DNA from: Seiridium cupressi
Lineage: Eukaryota; Ascomycota; Sordariomycetes; Amphisphaeriales; Sporocadaceae
Direction: 5' to 3'
Length of the DNA: 64,000 bases
Assembly (NCBI GenBank): GCA_036674765.1
Contig: JARVKI010000109.1
Coordinates: 62,001 to 126,000 of the forward strand
In this document: positions 53,811 to 64,000 of the stretch, piece by piece
Layout of the letters: each line of letters begins with the position of its first letter
How positions within the stretch are numbered: position 1 is the first letter of the stretch
Program-made: the position numbers and the translations under genes
Notes under the pieces: generated by a model
The model's input: only the letters and a program-made list of their open reading frames with translations
Told to the model about the DNA's origin: nothing
The model's database searches: none

Positions 53811-55311
53811 CGTCGAATGAGATGGAAGAGGGATGTGGGAAATGATTGCAGAGAGATGCTATGAATAAGCGACAAGTCGGAGAAACGACTGTGGAAGCCC
53901 TGACGAGAGCAGATGCTGATCAAATAGATAACTTTATCTCAAGGGACCGGAGGCTCTATTATTATATGCTTCCATCGATGCATACTTACAGGGTGCTATA
54001 AGATTAGGTCTTTGACCGATCTTCGCATAGCCTTCTTCATATGTAACCCATGTAACTATACTTGGATCGCATTTTGGGGAGGATATCGAAGATATGGGGC
54101 TGTAGGGTATACGACGCCTGTGCGGTCCTGCCCTGGCATTGGCTTGGGAGAGTCATGTCTTCGCGGCTGCGCAGCGCACTAATACTGTGCCCAGGGCCAT
54201 CTTCTCAAGTTGATCTTGGGGCAGCTGTCGAACTGTCGAGCTGACGAGTCCACGCCATGGAGGTGCACCTTATGCGGAACGTGTTCGGTTCTAGCGCCTG
54301 TAGAAACCGTTCGGGCGACCAGAAGGGTAATTGTGCGGGGAACGTCGTCGTAAGGTTGATTGAAGCCCCTGTCGATTTTCCATGCCATTGGCTGTAGAAT
54401 TTCTACCGCATGCTGCTTGGGGTTGACGCCTTGAACGAAGCTCTGTTACAGTAGGACGGCATGCCTAGGTACATAGGATGCTAGGTCGCCTAGATGGGAA
54501 TTGATGGCGACGAACCGCCTTGACAAATACCATGCGCTGCAGTGTGATATCTCTGGACACTGGGACACTTGTTTCAATGAAGTACTGTAGTTGCACCTCG
54601 ACGGCTTCTCCAGAGCGGATCTTCTTCCCGGGCCGTAGACTCGGTTGTAAGCTCGGAAAACGAGCAGGGCATCGTGGACAACACTGGCGCCGACGTGGAT
54701 ATGTAGGCTTGGACCAAGAGTTTCTTTGACATATTCTACATCAATGTAGCCCAGGCCCTCGTAAAGTGGGCAACCTCCCGGCGGCAGTTCATCGTTGGCG
54801 ATGCACTAGCGCACGAAGACAGCGGGCTCCGCGGGAGCACCCCTGCCTGAAACAGTCTCGTTCGTCCATTGGGCGTTCGTTTCAATTCAGATATTACGTC
54901 AATGACGAGGCCTTGGTCTGCCAGTTGATACTGCATAAGCACCAGGCGTGGAACTGACGTTGGTATCAAAACTTGGAAATTATTATTGTACTTTCTCACA
55001 TCTAGCATTTTTGTGGTGTGATACCACTCCATCGCCAAACATTTGCAACTCCTGGGTATCATTCCTCTACTTAGATGACTATGCTGTGATTGCGTCCTCT
55101 AGCATCACTCAAGAATCTCGCAAAACAATATCCTCACGCGGCGGAGGCTCCCCAAACTGCCCGGTCAAGACTGTCCGACGGGCATTGCTGTCCTCGCTTC
55201 CCCAGAACGGCTCCGATCGAGAGAACTTGTTGTAGGATTATATGGTTCCAAGTGCCCTTGAGTCTTGAACGGCGGTTCATGAACGTACGTGTCAACGATC
55301 CAGTTCAATGA
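53811..55311. other. Intergenic stretch with a possible SDR-like relic
   Basis: On the plus strand, about 54645-54850, one frame reads SENEQGIVDNTGADVDM, a TAG, then AWTKSFFDIFYINVAQALVKW and GSTPA before a stop. The spacing of VDNTGA and FDIFYINV resembles the NNAG and N-V region of SDR enzymes. No Rossmann loop or catalytic Tyr was found, so it is at best a fragment. CCTAGGTA words lie near 54464. Confidence 0.35.
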
Positions 55312-56565
55312 TTACGTCAACTTGGTGTGGATGATATCGGGATTCTCGTGCCAGTCGTCAATGCTAACCCACATCTGCCCGAGCATTAGTACATACGCAG
55401 CTTGGAGTCTGAGAATGGTAATTACCTTTCTGAATGTACTCAGACCTGCTAGGATACTGCCTCCTATCCAGGTTGAGTACTTCCTCTCCGGTGGAGCGAA
55501 GATCTTGATCTTCATATCCTTTACTGCCAACTTCCTTACCTCGCTTATCAAGCGGTCGCCAAATCCCCTTGTGAGCGTGCTACCTCCGCTGAGCACAATA
55601 TTGCTGTAGAGTGCTTTCCGTAGATCCAAATCCGTCCGAGCAATGGAGTCCGTAACGATCTGTTGAACGCCGGGGTATTCCAGCCCAATGATCTCAGGGT
55701 CGAACAAAATCTCGGGCGCACGGAACCGTTCTTGGCCAATCTTCAGCTTCTGCCCGTCCGGCAACGTGTAGTCGGCCGATTTCCCTTGTTCTAATTTTGA
55801 CGATGCCCAATCCTTCTCTTCTTGCTTAGGGTTTAGGGCTATGTATGATAGAGTCTCTTTGATATTGCGCACGACCTCCTTCTCGGCCGAGGTGTGGAAG
55901 ACATATCCACTCTTCCGTAAGAGGTTCTGCATGTACTCGGTGACGTCCCGACCGGCGACGTCTATACGGCGCATCGCAGACGGGATCGCGAATCCCTCGT
56001 ATACGGGCACTGCATGTGAAACGCCGTCGCCAGAGTCGAGCACACAACCTGTTGTCCGACCCGAAGCGTAGAGTGAAAGCACAGCTTGTATCGATGTGTA
56101 GAGCGCGGGTACGTTGAACGTTTCGAACAGGATCTGAGCGGCCGTGTCTCGATTTGCGCGGGGGTTCAGTGGCGGTTCGGTGAGCAAGACTGGATGCTGC
56201 AGACAGTCGATTAGCGACATTAAGATGGGTCACAGTCAGGCCAGTAGCTTGCATACCTCTTCGCTCATGGTCTTCAGGCCTTCGCTGTAGACGTACTCCC
56301 ATATTTTTTCCATGTCATCCCAGTCCGTGACGATTCCATGTTCCAGGGGGTATCTGATCTTCAGCAGCCCTCTCAATTCGGAAGCCGCCTTCTGCCCTAT
56401 GAAGACCTCGCCTTCTAATGCTCCAGCTAGCACTCTGAGATGTTTCGGTCGGCCGACGAAGGAGGGGAAGTAGCATTTCGGTAAGTCGTCACCGGCAAAG
56501 CCAGCTCTGATTGTACCCGACCCATTGTCGAGTACTATGGGTGCGTTATGCAAGGAATCCGTCAT
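55312..56565 (-). CDS. arp1: Centractin, actin-related protein 1 of dynactin
   Basis: Three exons (56257-56565, 55426-56196, 55312-55374; introns 60 and 51 bp) give exactly 380 residues, the length of fungal Arp1. The actin fold motifs are intact: [19 protein letters not shown] (phosphate 1), [19 protein letters not shown] (phosphate 2), [17 protein letters not shown] (adenosine) and [17 protein letters not shown], ending [13 protein letters not shown]. The segment [20 protein letters not shown] marks centractin rather than actin. It forms the short filament of dynactin that links dynein to cargo; the Neurospora orthologue is ro-4. The start [13 protein letters not shown] was chosen over an in-frame Met 60 bp upstream because it is the conserved N-terminus. 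Confidence 0.96.
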
Positions 56566-57836
56566 GTTCAAGAACTCCTCCTCCGCAAAGGGCCCTACTG
56601 CGCTGACTTCTTTACTGTCTTGCAAGGTTCTGCGAGTGCTAGAACCGCAAAGAAGCCCCTGTTTGGTTGTGCTTCTTCTCGCAAGGCTGCAGTGCTAGTC
56701 GACACGGGGGGCTGGCCGTCGAGGTGACCTTGTACAGTCGTCAGAAAGTCTCGGGCTCCAGTCGAGAGCTCGGGGTTCGCATTAGCAGAGGATAGCCAGG
56801 AGACTGTCGCTGAACTCGTCTGGCAGCAACTGCTATGAGCTTGGAGGTCACGACGCGTTGGCCGTCCAAATGTTCAGGAGCTCATGCAGGGGCGCGGGGG
56901 CGCTAAACCCAATGAAGGTAAACTAGAGATCGCGCTGGCTGCTCAAGAAGCACAGACTCATTGGTTCACTGTATTTCAATGGCACGCTAACGACTTGATC
57001 GCAGAGCAAGGGCTCAAAAGTTTCGTTGATAAAAACAACTGAAAATTTCGCATTACTGTTTCCATTGCCAAAGTCGGGGACATGATTTCAATTTAGGTAT
57101 TTTCTATTTATTAGCCCAGAATCGGTCGGGGATAGAACTTGCCTAGGGCTGAGTTTCGCTCAAATAATTTCAAATCCGGTGGCGGCCATTTTGCCTATAC
57201 AAACATATACATACCGGTACTGCATGGTATTATAATAAGGAGAAATGGCCTCCGGTATTTCAGCAACACAGTAGCTCGATTCTTTGAGGACTTTGTCTGG
57301 AATGTCTTCCACAGAGTAAGGTGCTCCTCTTTGCACGAAGTCTAATTCCACTATCAACATACCACGACACAAAACTCTTCGGCGGCAGTGTGTTCAGATA
57401 CTCATGCAGAAAACAATTTTGGAACACCATATTGGCTGCTCAATCCAGCTCCAAATACCAGGTCCGGACAGCACAACCACGCCAAACAGGGCCGTTCACA
57501 CTTATCTTCGTGCCAGGAAGATGTGATAAGGCAAGGAAGACCTCGTGCTTATGTCAGACCTTGCCAGCGATACAAATTCCCTTCACATATTCGTCACCAG
57601 ATGAAGCAGTCGTCCTGGCCCTAAATTGAAGCGCCTTTGCGTGTTTCAAACTGTTGATTTACTCGGACAGATCCTGTATAAACTGCCCAGGTATCCGTAC
57701 CCTCTCTATAATGTGGTCCAAACGGATCAACCCTAACCGGTGGTGGTAATCATTCAAGCCTTCTTCCATACACTATCCAATATCCAGTGATGATCTAGTT
57801 GAACCCCGAAAACGCCCTCGGAATGCTGAATGCGGC
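56566..57836. other. Intergenic stretch
   Basis: Nothing supported beyond the promoter of the centractin gene (left end) and the 3' end of the small gene to the right. Confidence 0.55.
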
Positions 57837-58238
57837 TTAGATACCGAAAAAGTCGACAACCTTATGTGCGGCAAGCGGCCAGCCCAATATGACGGCGGCT
57901 AGCGGGAAGTACCTGAGAAACACAACTGTTAGCGAGAAGCTCCCTCGATGTCATCATCATCTCCCTCTTCCCATTATTTGCATCCAGCCTCCAAGCATCT
58001 AGCCTCGTCATCTCCCTCGAATTTGCCCACGGATCTCTACGGCTCCCTCCGCTTGTTTCAATGATGAAGATATTCGAAAAGCCACTCACACAACAGCAGT
58101 TCCCCCGGCTCTCTTGGCGATCCGTCCGTAGTCTGTAGGCGCATTACCGCTGGCGTATCTCCGCGACACAGCCGAGGAGACTCTGGGTTGGGCGCGGAGC
58201 ATGGCTCGGCGGCTGGCGTTGAGGAGTTGAGAGTTCAT
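57837..58238 (-). CDS. Small probable mitochondrial membrane protein (74 aa)
   Basis: Two exons (58090-58238, 57837-57912; 177-bp intron) join in phase to give 74 residues. The N-terminus is rich in Arg, Ser and Ala without acidic residues (MNSQLLNASRRAMLRAQPRV, then SRRYASGNAPTDYGR), as in mitochondrial targeting sequences with an R-x-Y/S-type cleavage near RRYAS. One TM helix follows (VVYFPLAAVILGWPLAAHKVV, about 49-69) and a short tail DFFGI. Size and layout fit small subunits of respiratory complexes or ATP synthase, but the exact family was not recognised. Clean splice sites and matching phases support coding. Confidence 0.65.
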
Positions 58239-59377
58239 TGTGTCGGTTGTGATGGGGTGGTAAAAAGAAATGATTTTTCAACGGGCGGAAGAGAGAAGGA
58301 TCCAAGACGAACCAAGGTCAGGTAGTAGGTAGTGCTTATCGTTATTCAAGAAATTGTATTCTCTTTGTTGTTTTGCTTAGGCTGGTCGAAATCGAGCTGT
58401 TCGGTTACGGGATGAAGGAGTAGAAGTACTTGATTGTTCGGGGTGTTTAGAAGTCGCAAAGATAGAAATGTACGATTCCACAGGCAACCACGCAGCAATA
58501 AGCAGGGGCTCAGCTGCCTTTATACCTAGCTCCTGGCTACATCGCTGCTCCACAGCTTCCTTCTCCCCGGCTCAGCTTTTCATCCTTGGCTTAGTTACCC
58601 AGATCTCGGCATTGATGCCCGCCTCGAGCCCCGGCTCGAACCCTGGTAGACAAGATTGTTTCTGCCAAAAATGTGATGACTAGATCCGTTGGATCCTACT
58701 TAGAGATCAACCTCTCTGTTTTATTGGTCTTTTCTTAAAGTATGGTACGATACTCTACCACGGAGCGTTGACTCGGTGGTACGATGGTGGTGTGATCCGG
58801 ACCCACACCGTTATCCGGCGATGCGGCGCTGCTGATTTATGGCAAAGTGCATCATTGGCCCTATAAATCCGCACGGTAGACGCAGAAGTTACCGCACTCG
58901 AAATTTCTGTTGGAAAATAGTCCTAAGATCATTCAATAATTTGGCGCAGTCATAGAGTTGTAAGCGCCAGCTGCAACGAGTAATTACCACAGGTCTTACC
59001 AAGCGTTAGGGAATAATATTGGCGGCTTTGCCCGAACGTTCGGGACTGGGCCTTTCTACGACAGCCATATATCTTCCTTCCTCTCTGATAAAACAACCTA
59101 TAATAAAAAGTTAACAAGTTTGACAGGCTTGATCAGCTTTACAAGTCTTCACTGCTTTGATATATAAAGTTGAACAGGATCACGAGTGCCCTCACAATAT
59201 TAATCCACAAAAATGTCCACATTGAGGCCTGTTTTTATGACCGTGCCTAGGGCGCTGTTTCTACTTATGATCTCGCTATTTGAATGCATCCATTATGTCC
59301 ATCCTTGGGTATCCTCCGCTGTCATAGAAGCGGATCCTAGTGCACATCCATGCATCACTAAGAACCAGGATCCCACA
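58239..59377. other. Intergenic stretch
   Basis: Promoter of the small mitochondrial-type gene at the left. No other gene supported; short frames only. Confidence 0.5.
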
Positions 59378-62182
59378 TCAAGCGTCAATCATAATCTCAT
59401 CAGTGTCATCGTCATTATAGTGAGCCTTCCTCTTCCGCTGTGCTGTTGCGTTCTGTTCGACGCGGTATTCAGCAGCGATCTGGTCCAGCTGCTCGAGTCC
59501 CGATAGCCAATCAGGACGCCGCCGAACCCTCTCTGGTGGCTCGACTGTCTTTGTCTTATTCCCTGCTATGCGAGCCTTTACTCCTGCTTTCGCGTTGCCG
59601 AAGCGTTCTGCAGATTTCCGGTTACCTGCAGCATTGGCTTTCTTCATCTGTTCCATATGCCAGCTAGGTTCACGTTCCCAAGACCAGTGTATTCGTGGAT
59701 CGATATGAGCATATCGCTCGCGTAGGAAGTCTTCCTCTGATGGCGCCTTACTCGTCATCAAATAGTGAGGTGGAAGGCCAGGGCGATTCTGCGCATTACC
59801 AGGACCATACACGTAGCTATCTAGTACGGCCTCTCCGTGAGGAGAAAATGCCGTGAGTTTGAATGCAAGTCTCCGTTCTTCGTTAGTGACATCCTCTAGT
59901 TGCCGTGCAACCGCGTTCGACTGTTTGCTCGAATTCTCAGGCTCGCATTTCTGGGCGCCTGTTGAGAGTTGTGATACAGCAGTCGTGCTTTTGGTGATTG
60001 TAGCATCTTGCATTGCAGGAGAAGACTCAAGTTCATCCTCCTGGCGAGAGTCGAAATACCCGACCGGCATCGACTTTTCCGGTTCCGGCGTCGGCAAAAT
60101 TGACTGGGTCGCTAAACCACGAGCACGCTCCCGGCTCCCATTATTTGGCGGCTGACGTGAATACCCTTCGTCCTGCTTTGACACATCTACCCGGGAATGA
60201 TTCCTAACATCCGGACGTTCCTGTTGCTGCCGCGTATCTCCTGGCATATGAGCAAGGCCATGGTTATGTATTGCAGCATCGGCCACGTCAACTTGATTCG
60301 CCTTATTATGTCGAGGGGGGGCGCCATTTCCACGTGACGAAACCTCTGGAGGTGACTTTTGTGTCGTATAGGCCCGTTGATGCTGGATGAATAGCGACCG
60401 CTGACCAAAATCCCCATGGGTGGGTCCGTGATAGGTTGGAGGCGGATTAGGACTCGTCGCTATGTGATTTGAATGCAGCGCCGAAGTAACAAATTCGTTC
60501 GTGCGCCTAGGAATATTGTTCGGGCGGATATTATCGTCATCATCTAATGTCAAATCGATAATATCGGATGTTGCTGACACGGGAGCTCGGTTTAACCAGG
60601 GGGGTTGTTGTCCAAGCTTGCTAGACCTTTTTCGCGATGGACCGTCCTTGCTCAGAAAACCCGTTGGACGATTTTTGGTTGTAGCAGTCTTAGTTTCTCG
60701 GTCCTTAGACCATTTAGCTCTGGCAGGATCGGGGCTGCTTGGTAGATCTGGCGTGGTATACGAGGACAAGTCCATAGTGGGGGACGGGTGGGAACGGACT
60801 AGAATATGATCTGGAAGAAGGGAATTATTGTGGAATGGGCTAGCTCTGTTTGTGCTTGTGCTTGTGTTTGCGTTTGCGTTTGCGTTTGCGTTAGCGTTTG
60901 CAGGCAAGTATTCCGTTTGCTTAGGTGCAAATGATTGCCCCCACTTTGGCTGTAGTTGTTCGCCTCGAGATTCTGGAATCCCTGGTTCGTTCGGCGGATC
61001 CATTGAAGGGCTCTGGCCTTTGTTTACCGATTGGGCTGCTGACCTTGTGGGAAAATCGCTGTTCGACCGCGATAGGTGGGCGGAGCGAGATTGTTGAAAA
61101 TAAGCCAGTTGTGACTGTAGGGGGGGTTCTCTTTGTCCTGCCATCTGCCGACGGAAGTCTTCCTCCGTCAAAAGCTGCTGCTGGATGGATCTTTCGGAGA
61201 AATCTTGTGGGCTATAAGGATGTGGGTGGATCCCGTTGGTTGAATGAGACGCATCGATGGTCCGCTCACGGATGTATTGCTGCACTGTTGGCCCTTTGCT
61301 TAGATGTTGATTTACCCCATTTGCGTTTTCTTGTGATCCCGAGATGTTGCCATTTCTTTGAGAAATTGTACCATTTCCGCCCGTTGCCTTCGTATATTGA
61401 GATGGGGATATTGTTCCAACGCCAGGCGAATTTGCGCTCGGTTTTGGATTTGTGTTGTGCCGAATCGCATCTGCTTGATGTGTGACTCCATTCTGGGCTT
61501 GCGTGCTCATGTCTGACCCTGGTCGTAAATAAAAGCTGCTTTCAACGTTTTGTGGAGGTGGTGGTGTCCCACTTCCGAATGTGCCATGCCCAGCAATGAT
61601 TGGTGCCAGAACATTCGATAGATGCAATGGATTATTGTTGCTCAATAACCCTTGCTGGATTGGCGGTAGTTCTGTTGGGAATGCCGGTCCAGAGTTCTCG
61701 CTATAGGTGGAGGCACTTGAGATTGTTCCTGCTTCTGGTCTGCCTTGGCCACTGGTATCTGCAGTATTTGTCTTTCGTGGACTCTTGACGGATTTTCTTG
61801 CAGTTTTTTTGGTAGAAAGTATTTTTCCAGGCTTAGACGGGGGTTGTTGTGGTTGCAGGCCTTTCAGGCTTGGCATCTGTTGCATGGGCAAAGAGTTATA
61901 TGCAGTATGGTATGTACCATCACCGCTGGGGTTGCCAACGAATGGGTAAGGGTAGAAGCCGGTTTCCGATGCCCTTTGTGGATTCCTGGAGGCCGCGCTT
62001 GTGTTGTTAGGCATGGGGCTACTCGTTTGAGGGACAGTTCCAGTGATCATTGAGCCAGGCTTGCTGTGGGTAATACACAAATTACCACCGCCCAAAACTG
62101 TCCGCGAACAACCATCGTAGCAGCATGTCTGGCCTACGTGGTTGCCATTCAGCATCCGGTGAGGTGGCTGTTGATTACCCAT
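59378..62182 (-). CDS. Large disordered protein with N-terminal Cys/His knuckle
   Basis: One exon of 934 residues. Near the N-terminus CCYDGCSRTVLGGGNLCITH gives C20/C21, C25, C36 and H39, a possible small zinc knuckle. Residues about 60-770 are Ser/Pro/Asn/Gln-rich and disordered, with a basic patch KKTARKSVKSPRK (about 124-137), an Asn-Ala dipeptide repeat (about 427-440) coded by a hexanucleotide tract, and an acidic SUMO-interaction-like stretch DIIDLTLDDDD. The C-terminus (about 775-900) is compact: SPHGEAVLDSYVYGPGN, LRERYAHIDPRIHWSWERE and VRRRPDWLSGLEQLDQI, ending with RKRKAHYNDDDTDE. NLS-like patches and the IDLT motif point to a nuclear protein. No enzyme domain is recognised. It resembles conserved hypothetical proteins of Pezizomycotina. 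Confidence 0.8.
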   Translation of the reverse strand: MGNQQPPHRMLNGNHVGQTCCYDGCSRTVLGGGNLCITHSKPGSMITGTVPQTSSPMPNNTSAASRNPQRASETGFYPYPFVGNPSGDGTYHTAYNSLPMQQMPSLKGLQPQQPPSKPGKILSTKKTARKSVKSPRKTNTADTSGQGRPEAGTISSASTYSENSGPAFPTELPPIQQGLLSNNNPLHLSNVLAPIIAGHGTFGSGTPPPPQNVESSFYLRPGSDMSTQAQNGVTHQADAIRHNTNPKPSANSPGVGTISPSQYTKATGGNGTISQRNGNISGSQENANGVNQHLSKGPTVQQYIRERTIDASHSTNGIHPHPYSPQDFSERSIQQQLLTEEDFRRQMAGQREPPLQSQLAYFQQSRSAHLSRSNSDFPTRSAAQSVNKGQSPSMDPPNEPGIPESRGEQLQPKWGQSFAPKQTEYLPANANANANANANTSTSTNRASPFHNNSLLPDHILVRSHPSPTMDLSSYTTPDLPSSPDPARAKWSKDRETKTATTKNRPTGFLSKDGPSRKRSSKLGQQPPWLNRAPVSATSDIIDLTLDDDDNIRPNNIPRRTNEFVTSALHSNHIATSPNPPPTYHGPTHGDFGQRSLFIQHQRAYTTQKSPPEVSSRGNGAPPRHNKANQVDVADAAIHNHGLAHMPGDTRQQQERPDVRNHSRVDVSKQDEGYSRQPPNNGSRERARGLATQSILPTPEPEKSMPVGYFDSRQEDELESSPAMQDATITKSTTAVSQLSTGAQKCEPENSSKQSNAVARQLEDVTNEERRLAFKLTAFSPHGEAVLDSYVYGPGNAQNRPGLPPHYLMTSKAPSEEDFLRERYAHIDPRIHWSWEREPSWHMEQMKKANAAGNRKSAERFGNAKAGVKARIAGNKTKTVEPPERVRRRPDWLSGLEQLDQIAAEYRVEQNATAQRKRKAHYNDDDTDEIMIDA
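60856..60902. repeat. Hexanucleotide tandem repeat (gtttgc) inside coding sequence
   Basis: About six to seven units of gtttgc and close variants (one gttagc, flanking gcttgt). In the gene's frame it encodes alternating Asn-Ala, then Thr-Ser. Unit length is a multiple of three, so length changes keep the frame. Confidence 0.8.
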
Positions 62183-64000
62183 TGATATCTCGTGCCCAGC
62201 GCTCGATGAATACGGGCTAAGTGGGTTTATCTTGGTGCTGGATACCCTCTAGATTCCCAGGTCACTGAAGCATGGAGCAGGTGATAAGTCGGCCGAGAGC
62301 CCCCTCCGTCATTGCAGATCTTCAAGTGCTTCTGTTAAGCATCTTCCACCCAAATGCTAATAAAGATTTTGTTAGTGGTAAATTGAGTGTAAGATAAGAG
62401 ATCTTAGTAATACAAGCTGCTTATAAATCCAAGGTTATATGCGGTCAAGGGACCAGGTTATTTTTATATAATTCCATACCTTTGTACTTTTTTTTCCTTT
62501 TTTTCTCGTGCTTTTTTAGTTTCGAATCTTTTTTTCCCCGGCTGCCAGAGAAACAAGTGCAGACGAACAGTAGTTATAAGGCGCTGTTTCACAGCGCCTT
62601 AGTTACAACCTTTCGTATCTGTCTTATCTTTGAATTTCGAAGAGTGGCAAGACCTTTTGGCGTATAGTCTGAATGTGGAGATCCAGATCATAAGTAGTAT
62701 ACAATCATTTGTTCCTGATTGACGGGCTGGGATTTTAGCCCAGGACGATAGGAAACCTAGAAGCTGGCACTTAGCGATTGATACACACAACTATAGCCAG
62801 TGCATTGTTATAGGGTTGTTTCAGCTTGTCTCAGATCTTTTCAGTTTTTTTTTTTTTAATCGTCATCCTGCTCACCACAACGGCTTCGTCATCTGCACCA
62901 CACTGAAAGCCTCGTGAAGGGAGGTTGTCTGCCACAGCCTTTGGCGCAGGTTCATTGAGACGGTGCGAAACCGAGCTCCAAATAGTGACAGTAGGATAAA
63001 AATCCTTCGTTTGTATCCGTTGACCCAGACACTTAACACCAAGGGTTTACGCCAACGCGCTGATGTTTGTGTGGCGACCAAGGTCAACAAATGCGCCTTC
63101 CTGGGAAGTGCGATTCCAGTTGGTATAGAATCCGAAACCAGAAGTGGCAAACAAGCAGTCCGACCTTTTACCAGTTGCTCATCATTGACGGAATAGCCCG
63201 AAGGAAAAGAGTATCAGAAATATGGGCTTACTAGAAACGAGAAGAATGGTTCGAGTAAAACAAGTAGTTGCTGTTGATAATTGTGAGGGAGACGCCTGTC
63301 GCCTCACAAAGCTCTTCTAGCCTGTGGGGCTGATTGCCCACCCATGCCAGACTTGGAGCCAACGCAAGAGGCACGTCGGACGCGTCGAGTAAGCTGAGCT
63401 CCAAGTTTGGCCCAGACAGGGTGTGTGTGCGTGTTTGAAAACCGACAAGGCGCTTTGTCGCTTTCCGCCGAAGATGTGAGACGAGCCTGAGTCGGGTTGT
63501 CGGTTACCCGAGAAATGTACGAAAAAGTGTTGGCGCGTTAAACTGCAAGTCGGGAAGTTAAATCCGACGATAACTTTCGAAACTGAGATTGAGTAGAACC
63601 GCCTGGCCCGCTCATATGTGGTCTGTGCCCCGCTCTGCGACGGCCAAAGGTTCTACCGCTCCGACTCGTGTAATTAATTAGGTGCCGTCTGGGTGGTGTT
63701 TTGCAATCCAGATCGAGGCTTAAAGACGTGGTTTACCATGACTACCTAGGTAAGTACCTAGCCAAGGTAGCTGCAGAGTTTAAACCCACGTAGGTGCAAC
63801 TACGCGTACAGAGGTATGAGCTATTCTGGTTAACCCGGATGCCATGCTAGTTCCCGTGTTGTGTTACAATAGCATGAACAAAAGCTTCCGGGCACTAAAC
63901 GTTTATTTGTGACATACAAGATATATTTGCTCTAATTGAATTTCATTTGCTTTGGCTAATTTCACCTTTTGCTCAGCATGTTTAATGCACTTCCGGCCAG
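62183..64000. other. Right-end intergenic stretch
   Basis: No gene supported. Contains T-rich runs (62488-62535 and 62846-62859) and, near 63744-63763, overlapping cctaggtaagtacctag words, a near-palindromic motif frequent in spacers of Sordariomycetes. Confidence 0.5.

Noticed and set aside
58630..58650. tRNA T-arm-like word (reverse: gggttcgagcc)
   Set aside because: No matching acceptor stem, D-arm or anticodon arm at proper distance on either strand.

Overview
The window reads as nuclear DNA of a filamentous ascomycete (Pezizomycotina, most likely Sordariomycetes). Genes are widely spaced. Coding regions are cut by short GT-AG introns of about 48-180 bp. The families are typical of such fungi: HET-domain proteins, a Zn2Cys6 regulator, a LaeA-like methyltransferase, a CFEM protein, a GRGGAGN-repeat protein and a centractin of exactly 380 residues. 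Near-palindromic CCTAGGTA words recur in the spacers. No rRNA, tRNA, CRISPR array or intact transposon was recognised.

Left part (1-16200): a multi-exon CorA-like membrane protein entering from the left edge; a short oxidoreductase-like zinc/metal motif protein; a decayed fungal membrane-protein gene (6165-7844) with an in-frame stop and a frameshift; a secreted FMN-dependent alpha-hydroxy-acid oxidase; and a long secreted mosaic protein joining an SGNH esterase, FG-GAP-type repeats and a C-terminal HExxH peptidase-like domain.

Middle (17700-33200): a small biosynthesis-like group (Zn2Cys6 factor, divergent SDR, LaeA-like methyltransferase), then a HET-related membrane protein, a probable peroxisomal acyl-CoA dehydrogenase, a CFEM protein, a BBE-type FAD oxidase and a lysozyme-like protein. 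Several are oxidoreductases, but no PKS, NRPS or terpene synthase lies in the window, so a full metabolite cluster is not shown.

Allorecognition-like segment (36700-46400): an intact HET gene converges on an orphan two-exon gene with a hydrophobic, Gly/Lys-rich C-terminus. After an AT-rich spacer comes a broken HET-NB-ARC-TPR (NLR-like) gene bracketed by a diverged direct repeat.

Right part (47150-62200): more conserved genes, namely an MDR oxidoreductase, a Par32/DUF3602-like protein, a secreted type-B carboxylesterase, centractin (Arp1), a 74-residue probable mitochondrial membrane protein and a 934-residue disordered nuclear-type protein. Housekeeping content is concentrated here; accessory content fills the rest. 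Exon joins were read by eye from reading frames and splice signals and are predictions.
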